Source: Pseudomonadota bacterium (GTDB lineage: Bacteria > Pseudomonadota > Gammaproteobacteria > Xanthomonadales > Xanthomonadaceae). From it: a stretch of DNA of 41,669 nt. The stretch is from positions 1 through 41,669 of the forward strand of contig JAEZYE010000008.1 in assembly GCA_023419315.1 (NCBI GenBank), given 5' to 3'. Of the stretch, positions 23,840-32,270 are shown piece by piece. Position 1 is the stretch's first letter, and every line of letters begins with the position of its first letter. The translations under genes were made by a program, and so were the position numbers. The notes beneath the pieces were generated by a model. It had not been told where the DNA came from, searched no databases, and saw nothing but the letters and a program-made list of their open reading frames with translations.

Positions 23840-24490
23840 ATGCTGCGCCGACTCGCCTTGCTGCCCCTCCTGCTGGCCGCATTCGCTGCGTCCGCGGCCG
23901 ATTTCCAGCCGGTGGACAGCATCCGCCAGGCGGCCATCGGTGCGGTCGCGTCGTCGGCGGATGTCGAGGCCGAGGCCACGCTCGATGCCAACCTGCGCCT
24001 GCCGCGATGCGCCGCCGCGCTGGAGGCGCGGGTGCAGAACGCCGGTTCGGTGGAGGTCAGTTGTCCGCAGGGTTGGCGGTTGTACGTGCCGGTGCGCGTG
24101 CGCCGCAGCCAGACCGTGCTGGTGCTGACGCGCGGCATCGCGCCGGGCCAGACCCTCACCGCCGATGCCCTGGCCAGCGAGAAGCGCGACGCCGCGCGTC
24201 TGCCGGCCGGTGCGTTGAGCGATCCGGCGCAGGCGGTCGGGCAGGTGGCGCGCCGCATGCTCACGCCCGGCGCCGTGCTGGGCGCCAATGATCTGGTGGC
24301 GCAGCGGCTGATCCGCCGCGGCGACAATGTGGCGCTGGTGACCCGGCGCGGCGGTGTGGAAGTGCGCGTGGTCGGCAAGGCCTTGGGCGATGCCGGCGAG
24401 AACGAACGTGTCAGCGTCGAAAACCTGTCGTCGCGACGCGTGGTGCAGGGTGTGGTCGGGCCGGGCGGCGACGTCTGGGTCAGCCGATGA
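23840..24490 (+). CDS. flgA: FlgA, P-ring assembly chaperone (216 aa)
   Basis: The signal peptide MLRRLALLPLLLAAFAASAA begins at ATG 23840. The C-terminal half has the SAF/FlgA features (LTRGIAPGQTLTADALA, RRMLTPGAVLGANDLV, and the final RVVQGVVGPGGDVWVSR). FlgA is a periplasmic chaperone that helps FlgI polymerise into the P-ring. The frame is open to 23726, but that part is proline-rich filler at the edge of the repeat block, and the sigma-54 promoter position rules it out. The gene is divergent from cheV and heads flgA-M-N. Confidence 0.92.
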   Translation: MLRRLALLPLLLAAFAASAADFQPVDSIRQAAIGAVASSADVEAEATLDANLRLPRCAAALEARVQNAGSVEVSCPQGWRLYVPVRVRRSQTVLVLTRGIAPGQTLTADALASEKRDAARLPAGALSDPAQAVGQVARRMLTPGAVLGANDLVAQRLIRRGDNVALVTRRGGVEVRVVGKALGDAGENERVSVENLSSRRVVQGVVGPGGDVWVSR

Positions 24491-24510
24491 AAAAAATTGA
24501 TCGACACGAC

Positions 24511-24537
24511 TAAAGTCCTGCTCCAGCCGGCCGATAC
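24511..24537 (+). promoter_or_regulatory. FliA promoter P1 of flgM
   Basis: TAAAGTCC, 11 nt, GCCGATAC is a near-consensus sigma-28 promoter 21 nt after the flgA stop. It would give a leader of about 110 nt to flgM. Confidence 0.78.
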
Positions 24538-24599
24538 CGGACAGGCAGGGAAGCAATACGCACGAATCCACGCAGAACAGAAAATGTGCAATCCATCAC

Positions 24600-24626
24600 T
24601 AAAGCTTTCGCTGTGATGGCCGATAA
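24600..24626 (+). promoter_or_regulatory. FliA promoter P2 of flgM
   Basis: TAAAGCTT, 11 nt, GCCGATAA matches the sigma-28 consensus almost perfectly. It lies 89 nt downstream of P1 and 31 nt before the flgM ATG, and would drive flgM-flgN directly. Confidence 0.88.
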
Positions 24627-24656
24627 CCCTTTCGAACCCGCAACAGGTAGACCGAA

Positions 24657-24962
24657 ATGAGCCAGAAAATCGAAGGCACCGCGCCTTCTGCCATCCGCAC
24701 CACCGGTCCGATCGGTGGCAAGGTGGCGGCATCCGGCGCCGAGCGTTCCCGTCCGGTCGAAGCCAGCGCAGGCGGTGACAGCCTGAAGCTGACCGGCGAA
24801 GCCACCAGCCTGCAGGCCATGCAGCGCGAACTGTCGTCCGCTTCGGCGATCGACACCGCGCGTGTGCAGAGCATCCGCGATGCGCTCCAGGCCGGCACTT
24901 ACCAGATCAATGCCGAGGCGATTGCCGACGGCATGCTGAGCCTGGAACGCCAGCTCGGCTGA
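24657..24962 (+). CDS. flgM: FlgM, anti-sigma-28 factor (101 aa)
   Basis: It has a disordered polar N-terminal half, then the sigma-28-binding C-terminal half (DTARVQSIRDALQAGTYQIN followed by AEAIADGMLSLERQL), the FlgM signature. FlgM holds FliA inactive until the hook is complete and FlgM is secreted. Two tandem FliA promoters upstream mean that FliA drives its own inhibitor. The stop codon overlaps the flgN ATG (TGATG). Confidence 0.94.
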   Translation: MSQKIEGTAPSAIRTTGPIGGKVAASGAERSRPVEASAGGDSLKLTGEATSLQAMQRELSSASAIDTARVQSIRDALQAGTYQINAEAIADGMLSLERQLG

Positions 24963-25309
24963 TGAGCGCTTCAGCGCAGGCTTCGCTGGATCGTCTGGAA
25001 TCGGCGCTCGCCGAAGAGCGCCGAGCGATCCTCGAACACGACGTCCAGGCCCTGGTCCGCTCCACGCAGGACAAGCTGGCCACGCTGCGCGAACTGGAAA
25101 CGCTGGTTCCCGCGGCGAACGAACCGTTCGAACAGCGCCTGCGCGAACTTTCCGAAGCCAACCAGTTCAACGGCGCACTGCTTGCCCGCCGTCGCCGCGA
25201 AGTGAACTGGGCCCTGCGTCACCTCGGCCGCAGCGAAAGCAGCGGCGCGTACGACGCCAACGGCCAGACCGATACCGTCCAGCGCAGCCGTCCCCTGGCG
25301 ATCGTCTGA
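24962..25309 (+). CDS. flgN: FlgN, export chaperone for FlgK and FlgL (115 aa)
   Basis: This is a small, almost fully helical protein with a long amphipathic helix (SLDRLESALAEERRAILEHD) and the FlgN-like segment ANQFNGALLARRRREVNWAL. FlgN binds FlgK and FlgL and delivers them to the export gate. Primary sequence conservation is low, so context is important: it overlaps flgM by one base, the usual flgMN arrangement. Confidence 0.88.
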   Translation: MSASAQASLDRLESALAEERRAILEHDVQALVRSTQDKLATLRELETLVPAANEPFEQRLRELSEANQFNGALLARRRREVNWALRHLGRSESSGAYDANGQTDTVQRSRPLAIV

Positions 25310-25418
25310 TCGATCGCGCTTGCCGCCATCGCGGCCCTTGCCGATACTGGCGCTTCCGACTTGTCCTGGTTTGCGCGGACGGCTCCTCGTGACTGCAACG
25401 AATCCTTCCGGTGAAACG

Positions 25419-26618
25419 ATGCCGTCGTTCACCGATCTCCAGGCACTCAGCGAATTGATGGACGATGGCGTGCTGCTCTGCCGCGGTGAAGGACGTCCGC
25501 TGCATGCGAACGGATCCGCGCTGTCGCTGGTCGAGGAAACCGACGAGCCCGCCGCGTTGCAGGCGCTGGTCGAACTGGTGCCGGTCCACGCGCGACGCGA
25601 AGCCGTCGGCACCGGTCGCTGGAACGGCGAGCTCGCGCTCGAAGACGGCCGCATCCTGCAGGTGCGCGTCTATCACCACCAGATGCCCGGCGATGACGGC
25701 TACCTGCTCGCGTTCTTCCACGACATCAGCGAAGGCCATGCGCGCCAGCAGGAACTGCAGCGCCGCCATGCGCAGTTGCGGCAGACGCTGATCCGTCTCG
25801 CCGGCACGCAGGAGCAACTCGTGCAGTCGGAGAAGATGGCGTCCATCGGCCAGCTCGCCGCGGGCGTGGCGCACGAGATCAACAACCCCATCGGCTACGT
25901 GCACTCCAACCTCGGCTCGCTGCAGGAATACCTGCACAGCCTGTTCGCGTTGATCGAAATGTACGAACGCGCGTTGCGCGCGCCGGATCCGAAAGCGTTG
26001 CTGCCGGAAATCGACGACATGCGCGCGCGCTTCGACATCGACTTCATTTCCAGCGACTTGCCGCAGCTGATGGCGGAATCGCGCGAAGGCATCGAGCGCG
26101 TGACCCAGATCGTGCGCAGCCTGAAGGACTTTTCGTACTCCGGCCGGGACGATTCGTGGAAGCTCGCGGATCTGCACCACGGGCTGGATTCGACGATCAA
26201 CATCATCTGGAACGAGCTCAAGTACAAGGTCACGCTGGACAAGCGCTACGGCAAGCTGCCGCTGGTCCAGTGCCTGCCGTCCGAGCTCAACCAGGTGTTC
26301 ATGAACATCCTGCTCAACGCTGGGCACGCGATCGAGGAACGCGGTCGCATCACGGTCACCACCGGGATGCAGGGCGAAGAAGTCTGGATCGAGATCAGCG
26401 ATACCGGCAGCGGCATCCCGGAGAACATCCTGCAGAACATCTTCGATCCGTTCTTCACCACCAAACCGGTGGGCAGTGGCACCGGACTGGGCCTGTCGAT
26501 CTCCTACGGCATCATGAAGAAGCACAACGGCCGCATCGAAGTGACCAGCCAGCCGGGCGAAGGCTCGACCTTCCGCATCAGCCTGCCGGTGCGGCAGCCG
26601 GCGCGCGAACCGGCCTGA
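25419..26618 (+). CDS. PAS sensor histidine kinase, soluble (399 aa)
   Basis: A PAS-like domain spans about residues 5-105 and a coiled coil about 106-140. The H-box is H152 in GQLAAGVAHEINNP, the N-box has N300 in NILLNAGHAIEE, G1 is DTGSGIP (about 328-334) and G2 is GTGLGLS (about 354-360). There is no membrane segment. I use ATG 25419, preceded by GGTGAA; GTG 25389 and TTG 25320 are in-frame alternatives. It follows flgN and converges on the GGDEF-EAL-REC gene. In Xanthomonas the RavA kinase and RavR (GGDEF-EAL-REC) regulator are linked to flagellar genes, so this may be the RavA-like partner (inference). Confidence 0.88.
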   Translation: MPSFTDLQALSELMDDGVLLCRGEGRPLHANGSALSLVEETDEPAALQALVELVPVHARREAVGTGRWNGELALEDGRILQVRVYHHQMPGDDGYLLAFFHDISEGHARQQELQRRHAQLRQTLIRLAGTQEQLVQSEKMASIGQLAAGVAHEINNPIGYVHSNLGSLQEYLHSLFALIEMYERALRAPDPKALLPEIDDMRARFDIDFISSDLPQLMAESREGIERVTQIVRSLKDFSYSGRDDSWKLADLHHGLDSTINIIWNELKYKVTLDKRYGKLPLVQCLPSELNQVFMNILLNAGHAIEERGRITVTTGMQGEEVWIEISDTGSGIPENILQNIFDPFFTTKPVGSGTGLGLSISYGIMKKHNGRIEVTSQPGEGSTFRISLPVRQPAREPA

Positions 26619-26689
26619 TTCGCGCACGCGGGCGGTGTCGTGCCCGCACATGATCGGATACGTGGTACCGCACGCATGTCGCGCGCGCG

Positions 26690-28402
26690 TCAGATGCGGT
26701 GATGCGGCTGGTTTTCCCAGGTGTTGAACGCCTGCCGGATGTGCTCGCGCAGATCGTCGTCATTCCACGGTTTGGTGAGGAAGCGGTAGATCTCGCCGCG
26801 ATTGATTGCCTCGGTGACCGTGGCCAGATCGGTATAGCCGGACAGTACCAGGCGCACGGTGTCGGGGTAGAGCACGCGCACGCGGCCGAGGAATTCGGTG
26901 CCGCTCATGTCGGACATGCGCTGGTCGGAAAGGATGACCTGCACGTCGTTGGTGGCGAGCAGCTCGAACGCATCGTTGACGTTGCTGGCCGCGAGGATGC
27001 GATAACCGTCGCGACGGAACAGGCGCACCAGCGAACGCAGGATGTTCTCTTCGTCATCGAGCAGCAGCAGCGTGCGGTCGGGCTTGGTCGCCGCGAATGC
27101 ATCGCCGCGCAGGTAGCGGCGACGCAGCACCGCGCCGGCATCCTCGGCGGACATCGGTTCGCCGAACAGATGGCCCTGGAACATGTCGCAATGATTGCGG
27201 CGCAGGAAGCCGAGCTGGATGTCGCTCTCCACGCCGTGGGCGATGACCTTCATGCCCAGCTGGTGGCCCATCGCGATGATGGCGCAGGTGATCGCCACTT
27301 CGCGCGCGCTCGCCGGCACGCCCTTCACGAAGCTGCGGTCGATCTTGATCTTGTCCACCGAGAAGCGCACCAGCGAATCCAGGTTGGAATCGCCCATGCC
27401 GAAATCATCGAGGGTGAGCCGCACGCCTTCGCGGTGCAGGCTCGCCAGCGTGCGATGGACCAGGTGCGTATCCTTGGCCAGCGCGTTCTGCCGCACTTCC
27501 AGCACCACCATCTGCGGCGGAATGCCGGCCGCCTGCATGGACTCCAGCACCTCCAGCACGAAGTCCGGGCGCAGCAGCTGCAGGGTCGATACGTTGACCG
27601 CAATCTCGACGTCGTCGAAACCCCAGTCGCGCCAGATGCGCGCCTGGCGGAAGGCGTTCTTCAGCACCCAGTCGCCGATCTGCACGATGATGCCGAGCTT
27701 CTCGGCCACATGCATGAAACGTTCGGGCACCAGCATGCCGAGTGCGGGCGAATGCCAGCGCAGCAGCGCTTCCATGCCGACCACGCGACCGTCGTGCGCG
27801 TTGATCTGCGGCTGGTAGCACAGGCGGAATTCCTGGTTGGCGATTGCGTTGACGATCTGGCGCGCGATGATGCTGTCGCTGCGGATGCTGATCGCCGCAT
27901 CGCGGGCATAGCGCCGCACCAGGTTGAGGCCTTCGTGCTTGGCCTGGCCGACGGCGGTTTCCGCGCATTGCAGCAGGCCCGTCGGCGTGGTGGCGTCTTC
28001 GGGGCACAGGGCGACGCCGATGGTCGGCGTCAGGAACAGCGTGTACGGCAGCACCGTCATCGGCAGTTCGACCAGATCGCGCACCTGCGCGCCGAACTCG
28101 TCCGGCGCCGGCACATGCGCCGAGCGCGGCATCGCGACAATGAACTCGTCACTGCCGTGCCGCCACACATGCGCATCCGTGCCGAGTTGCTCGCTCAGGC
28201 GCTGGCCGAGCAGCAGCAACGCCTGATCGCCGACATCGGCGCCCATGTTCTCGTTGATCGAACGGAAGTGATCGATATCGATGTGCAGCAGCACCAGCGG
28301 CGCACCGCCGGCGACGGCTTCCTCCACCAGCGTGCGCAGTTGCGGATCGTGGCCGCCCAGGCGCGGAATCGGCAGCGGTCCGGGGGAGAAGGGCGACATC
28401 AT
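26690..28402 (-). CDS. GGDEF-EAL-REC regulator, RavR-like, degenerate sites (570 aa)
   Basis: A GGDEF domain spans residues about 25-165 with GSDEF (83-87) and no RxxD I-site. An EAL domain spans about 180-430 with EAL (211-213), N270, E302, DD (332-333) and K353. A C-terminal receiver spans about 443-560 with D493 in ILSDQRM and K544. The canonical EITES is EVRQN, and AEGVE is AHGVE with His 389 in place of Glu, so phosphodiesterase activity is doubtful. A receiver at the C-terminus is the RavR arrangement known in Xanthomonas. The ATG overlaps the stop of the HisKA_3 kinase gene (ATGA), so the two form an operon. Confidence 0.88.
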   Translation of the reverse strand: MMSPFSPGPLPIPRLGGHDPQLRTLVEEAVAGGAPLVLLHIDIDHFRSINENMGADVGDQALLLLGQRLSEQLGTDAHVWRHGSDEFIVAMPRSAHVPAPDEFGAQVRDLVELPMTVLPYTLFLTPTIGVALCPEDATTPTGLLQCAETAVGQAKHEGLNLVRRYARDAAISIRSDSIIARQIVNAIANQEFRLCYQPQINAHDGRVVGMEALLRWHSPALGMLVPERFMHVAEKLGIIVQIGDWVLKNAFRQARIWRDWGFDDVEIAVNVSTLQLLRPDFVLEVLESMQAAGIPPQMVVLEVRQNALAKDTHLVHRTLASLHREGVRLTLDDFGMGDSNLDSLVRFSVDKIKIDRSFVKGVPASAREVAITCAIIAMGHQLGMKVIAHGVESDIQLGFLRRNHCDMFQGHLFGEPMSAEDAGAVLRRRYLRGDAFAATKPDRTLLLLDDEENILRSLVRLFRRDGYRILAASNVNDAFELLATNDVQVILSDQRMSDMSGTEFLGRVRVLYPDTVRLVLSGYTDLATVTEAINRGEIYRFLTKPWNDDDLREHIRQAFNTWENQPHHRI

Positions 28403-29064
28403 GCGGCGTGCGTTCCGGGTGCCGCTTCATCGTGCGCGGGCAGGGTGGCCCGCAGGCGCACGCCGGTCGCGTCCGAAGCCAGTTGCAACGTGCCTTCCAG
28501 CGCGTCCGTGCGTGCCCGCAGCAATGCGGCAGTCAGTGCATCCGGCGCGCCGCCGTCGTGTTCGACGACGAGTACCAGCGGCGCGACGCCTTCCGCGTGT
28601 ACGGACAGGCGCGAGAGCGAGGCCAGCGGCGCCAGCAGATCCTGCACGAGGCGGAACGCGGCGAGTTCCGTGGCCGCGGGCGCACGCGAGGCGTCGGCAA
28701 TCGACAGCGTGGCGTCCACATTCCAGCGCGCGCGCCAGTGCTCGGATTCGGCGCGCAGGGAGGCTTCCAGCCCCAGCGAATCGATCTGCGGCGGACGCAG
28801 CAGGCTGTACAGATCGCGCAGTCGGGCCACGGTGTCGTCGGCGATGCGGACAATCTCGCGCAGATCTTCGCCACGCTGCACGGCATCTTCTTCGTCCGCG
28901 GCCAGATGCGCGGACATCTTGATCGCCGAAACGGCCTGGCCGATTTCGTTGTGCAGGGCGCGCGCGATGCGCTTGCGTTCGGCTTCCTGGCGCGCGAACA
29001 GTTCACGCAGCAGCTCGGCGTGACGCGTGGACGCGGGTTCGGCGGCGATCTCGTGGGCCGTCAT
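28399..29064 (-). CDS. HisKA_3-type kinase-like protein, degenerate ATPase domain (221 aa)
   Basis: The dimerisation/phospho-acceptor segment RIARALHNEIGQAVSAIKM, with H38, is typical of NarX/DegS-type kinases. The following region has the right length for an ATPase domain, but the expected Asn of the N-box is absent (LVQDLLAPLASLSRL) and the DNGxG-like G-box is only EHDGGAP. It may be unable to bind ATP and could act as a phosphotransfer partner. It has no sensor or membrane part. ATG 29064 is preferred over 29118. It overlaps the GGDEF-EAL-REC gene by four bases. Confidence 0.72.
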   Translation of the reverse strand: MTAHEIAAEPASTRHAELLRELFARQEAERKRIARALHNEIGQAVSAIKMSAHLAADEEDAVQRGEDLREIVRIADDTVARLRDLYSLLRPPQIDSLGLEASLRAESEHWRARWNVDATLSIADASRAPAATELAAFRLVQDLLAPLASLSRLSVHAEGVAPLVLVVEHDGGAPDALTAALLRARTDALEGTLQLASDATGVRLRATLPAHDEAAPGTHAA

Positions 29065-29151
29065 CGGGCAGCGGCGATCCGGAAACGGGAACGGTGCGCA
29101 GTATGCCAGTTGCGGCATCGACCGCGCGTAGGCGCGAGCGGGCGCGTCCGC

Positions 29152-29193
29152 AAAAAACGGAAACGCCGGGACCGCATGCGCGTGTCCCGGCGT
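29152..29193 (-). terminator. terminator after the two-TM chemoreceptor gene
   Basis: On the minus strand ACGCCGGGAC pairs with GTCCCGGCGT (29163-29172 and 29184-29193) and is followed by a six-T run (29152-29157). Confidence 0.85.
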
Positions 29194-29215
29194 CGGGTGT
29201 TGCGTGGGGCGCGGG

Positions 29216-30406
29216 TCAGAACAGTTCGACGGTGCCCGCGCCCATGTTCTGCTGAGCGACCGGCTTGTGCGGCGGGCGCTCCCATTCGGTGCGCTGGTCG
29301 CGCAGGCGGTTGCTGATGTGGCGCAGCGCCGACAGCAGTTCCTCGTCGAGCACGCCGCCGCTCTTGTGCAGCAGTTCCTGCAGGGCCAGTGCTTCGCGGT
29401 TGATGGCGGTCAGGCGATCCAGGTGCATGTTGGCGCTGCCCAGCGTCTGCGTGGCGATGTCTTCGAACTGGAGCGCGCGCACGGCTTCGGCGACGCTGGC
29501 GTCGATGGCCTGGCCGCACTGCGAGATCTCGCGCATGCCGTCGCCCAGCGTGGCGTTGATGGCGGCGACCTGGTTGAGCATGCCGGCCGCTTCGCCGCGC
29601 GCTTCCCGCGAGCGATCCAGATCGCGCGAGGCCATGTGGGAGACGGTTTCGCGGACCTTGGCGATGGCGTCCTTGGAGCTGTGCGCCAGCTTGCGGATCT
29701 GTTCGTTGAAGGCGGTCGAGCGCTCGGACAGGTTGCGCACTTCGTCGGCGACCACCGCGAAGCCGCGACCGGCTTCGCCGGCGCGCGCCGCTTCGATGGC
29801 GGCATTCAGCGCCAGCAGGTTGGTCTGGTCGGCGATCGACTTGACGTCTTCCAGCAGCGAGAAGATGCCGTCCAGGTGCTGCGCCATCTCGTCGATGTGG
29901 TGCACGGTGGTGGTGCTCTGGCCGCTGACCTGTTCAAGCGCTTCGACCAGTTGCTCCATGCGCTGGCTGGCGTGCTGCGCGAAGCGGGCGACATCGACGC
30001 CGCGATGATCGCCGTCACCGGCGCGATCCACGATGCGGGACACCACGGCGCTCTGTTCGCGCGACTTGCGCATCATCGCGTCGAAGCTGTCGCCGAGTCC
30101 GGAGACCGCTTCTCGGATCAGGCCACGCGCACGTTCGATCTCGCTGCGCGAACCTTCGATTTCGTTGCCGACGAAACGACGCAGTTCGTTCAGCAGGGCA
30201 TCCTGCTCGCGCAGGATGGTGGCCTGCTCGGGCGAGGGCTTGTGCGCATTCCACACCGACAGGAACGCGAACAGCAGCCACGCCAGCGTCATCGTGGTGA
30301 GGATGGCCCAACGCACCGGTGCGGGCCAGTCGAGGGCCACCGACAGCGGGAACACCAGCGTCAGGAGCAGGGGGGCGGCGAGGCGGACGAGGCTACGGGA
30401 ATACAT
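29216..30406 (-). CDS. chemoreceptor-like protein without a periplasmic domain (396 aa)
   Basis: Two hydrophobic helices (about residues 8-25 and 30-52) are joined by only a few residues, so there is almost no periplasmic ligand domain and no HAMP. The cytoplasmic part contains the MCP hairpin tip ALNAAIEAARAGEAGRGFAV with VADEVRNLSERS. It ends GAGTVELF; CheD in this window ends SGGVELF. The ATG at 30406 sits 29 nt downstream of a FliA -10 element, while the longer open frame starts upstream of that promoter and is not usable. Confidence 0.88.
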   Translation of the reverse strand: MYSRSLVRLAAPLLLTLVFPLSVALDWPAPVRWAILTTMTLAWLLFAFLSVWNAHKPSPEQATILREQDALLNELRRFVGNEIEGSRSEIERARGLIREAVSGLGDSFDAMMRKSREQSAVVSRIVDRAGDGDHRGVDVARFAQHASQRMEQLVEALEQVSGQSTTTVHHIDEMAQHLDGIFSLLEDVKSIADQTNLLALNAAIEAARAGEAGRGFAVVADEVRNLSERSTAFNEQIRKLAHSSKDAIAKVRETVSHMASRDLDRSREARGEAAGMLNQVAAINATLGDGMREISQCGQAIDASVAEAVRALQFEDIATQTLGSANMHLDRLTAINREALALQELLHKSGGVLDEELLSALRHISNRLRDQRTEWERPPHKPVAQQNMGAGTVELF

Positions 30407-30434
30407 GGGTGCTCTCTGCTGAATCACGTAAGGG

Positions 30435-30461
30435 ATATCGGCGCTGGGCCGGCGCTCTTTA
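30435..30461 (-). promoter_or_regulatory. FliA promoter of the two-TM chemoreceptor
   Basis: The minus strand reads TAAAGAGC, 11 nt, GCCGATAT. The predicted start near 30428 gives a leader of about 22 nt. A terminator follows the receptor gene, so the kinase and regulator genes beyond it may depend on readthrough or on another promoter. Confidence 0.82.
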
Positions 30462-30597
30462 GGCGCGCAAACGCGATTTGGACTTTCGGATGAGTGAAAA
30501 GCGGAAGCGGGTCGCAAAGCCGCGCGCGGGCGGCGCGGACGATGCGGCGGCGCACGGAGCCGTCAGGCCCGCGTCGTGCGCTCGGGCGAGCGCGGAA

Positions 30598-31668
30598 TCA
30601 GCGCGCGTTGGACAACTGCATGATGCGTTCGGCGATCTGGTCCAGCGGCACGGTTTCGGTCGCCGCGCCCATGCGCACGGCGGCGCCCGGCATGCCCCAG
30701 ACCACGCTGGTGGCTTCGTCCTGCACGAAGGTGGGAGCGCCCGCCTGGGCGATCTCCAGCAGCCCGCGCGCGCCATCGTCGCCCATGCCGGTGAGGATCA
30801 CGCCGATGGCGTTGTCGCCGGCGCAATGCGCCACCGAGCGGAACAGGACGTCCACGGCCGGCTTGTGGCGATTGACGGCCGGACCGTCGTCGATGCGGCA
30901 ACGCCAGCGCGCACCGTCGCGGATCACGCGCATGTGCTGACCGCCCGGCGGCAGATACGCATGGCCGGGCAGGATGGCTTCGCCGTCGCTGGCTTCACGC
31001 ACCGCCATCGCCGAATGGCGATCCAGGCGTTCGGCGAAGGCGCGGCTGAAGCCGGCCGGGATGTGCTGTGTCATCACGATCGCCGGGGCATCAGCGGGCA
31101 TCTGCTCCAGCACCACGCGCAGGGCTTCGGTGCCACCGGCCGATGCGCCGATGGCGATCAATCGATCCGTGGTCTGGAAGCGCAGCGCGCGGGTGCTGGT
31201 GGCGACCGGCATCACCGCGTCGACACTCTGGCGCGCGGCGGCGGGACGTGCCAGCGGGCGGACGCGCGCACGCGCGGCGGCCTTCACCTTGGCGATGATG
31301 TCGTCGGCGTATTCCTGCAGGCCGCGCGCGACATCGAGCTTGGGCTTGGAGACGAAATCCACCGCGCCCAGCGCAAGCGCCTGCAGCGTGGTGTCGGCGC
31401 CGCGTTCGGTCAGCGAGGAGATCATCACCACCGGCAACGGCCGCAGGCGCATCAGGTTTTCCAGGAACGCCAGCCCGTCCATGCGCGGCATTTCCACGTC
31501 CAGCGTGATCACGTCCGGATTCAGGCGCTTGATCTTCTCGCGGGCGATCAGCGGGTCCGTGGCCGAGCCGACCACTTCGATGCCCGGATCGCTGGACAGG
31601 ATTTCGGTGAGCATCTGTCGGACGACGGCGGAGTCGTCGACGATGAGGACACGGCAGGGGGCAATCAT
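30598..31668 (-). CDS. cheB: CheB, receptor methylesterase/deamidase (356 aa)
   Basis: The N-terminal receiver domain has D57 in VITLDVEMPRMDG. The linker (about 125-165) is Ala/Arg-rich. The esterase domain has the catalytic triad: S176 in GASAGGTEAL, H202 in TQHIPAGFS and the Asp pair 297-298 in GMGDDGA. CheB removes methyl groups from receptor glutamates and is activated by CheA. It overlaps cheD by one base (TGATG), so cheR-D-B are one operon. Confidence 0.96.
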   Translation of the reverse strand: MIAPCRVLIVDDSAVVRQMLTEILSSDPGIEVVGSATDPLIAREKIKRLNPDVITLDVEMPRMDGLAFLENLMRLRPLPVVMISSLTERGADTTLQALALGAVDFVSKPKLDVARGLQEYADDIIAKVKAAARARVRPLARPAAARQSVDAVMPVATSTRALRFQTTDRLIAIGASAGGTEALRVVLEQMPADAPAIVMTQHIPAGFSRAFAERLDRHSAMAVREASDGEAILPGHAYLPPGGQHMRVIRDGARWRCRIDDGPAVNRHKPAVDVLFRSVAHCAGDNAIGVILTGMGDDGARGLLEIAQAGAPTFVQDEATSVVWGMPGAAVRMGAATETVPLDQIAERIMQLSNAR

Positions 31669-32270
31669 CAGAACAACTCCACGCCACCACTGACGGGTGT
31701 GTGCGACAGGCGGGCCCGCGCCGCGGATTCGGCGGCCAGGACCTCGGCGTCATGGGCATGCGGCAGGCGCTGCACGACCACGCGGCCGGTGGGAGGGAAA
31801 AAGAACACCTTGCGCGGATGGATGCCGCACAGATCCTCGGCGAGAATCGGAATGCGCTCGGCCTGCAGGTAGCTGCGCACGAACTCGGCGTTGCGCGTGC
31901 CGACCGGATTGCTGGTGAACCCTTTCAGCACGTTGGCGCCGCCGAACACCTTGGCTTCCAGGCGATTGCGCGCGGCGCCGCGCTTGAGCAGGTCGTTGAT
32001 CAGCACTTCCATCGCGAAGCTGCCGTAGCGCGCCGGCGCGCCGTCGCCGGTATTGCCGTCCGGCAACAGGAAATGGTTCATGCCGCCGATCTTCAGCAGC
32101 GGATCGCGGATGCACGCCGCCACGCACGAGCCCAGCAACGTGACCAGCGCGGTGTCGTCATCGACCACCAGGTATTGCGTCGGCAGCAGCTTGGCGGCCG
32201 GGGTGTTGAAACGGGTGTCGTGATAGCGCAGTACGCTGCCCTCGGCGAATGCGATGGCAGCGGCACTCAT
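31668..32270 (-). CDS. cheD: CheD, receptor glutamine deamidase (200 aa)
   Basis: Catalytic C49 lies in TLLGSCVAACIRD and H66 in GGMNHFLLP; EAKVFGGANVLKGF and VFFFPPTGRV are typical CheD blocks. CheD deamidates receptor glutamines and can interact with CheC or CheY systems. The ATG at 32270 overlaps the cheR stop (ATGA), which fixes the start and excludes the longer frame from 32309. The C-terminus is SGGVELF. Confidence 0.95.
   Translation of the reverse strand: MSAAAIAFAEGSVLRYHDTRFNTPAAKLLPTQYLVVDDDTALVTLLGSCVAACIRDPLLKIGGMNHFLLPDGNTGDGAPARYGSFAMEVLINDLLKRGAARNRLEAKVFGGANVLKGFTSNPVGTRNAEFVRSYLQAERIPILAEDLCGIHPRKVFFFPPTGRVVVQRLPHAHDAEVLAAESAARARLSHTPVSGGVELF

Noticed and set aside
26699..29023. 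A 774-codon plus-strand frame opposite the GGDEF-EAL-REC and kinase genes
   Set aside because: It has shadow-frame composition and overlaps two genes with clear motifs. Similar long antisense frames opposite flgK, flgL, flgI, the receptors and the DosP-like gene were dropped for the same reason.
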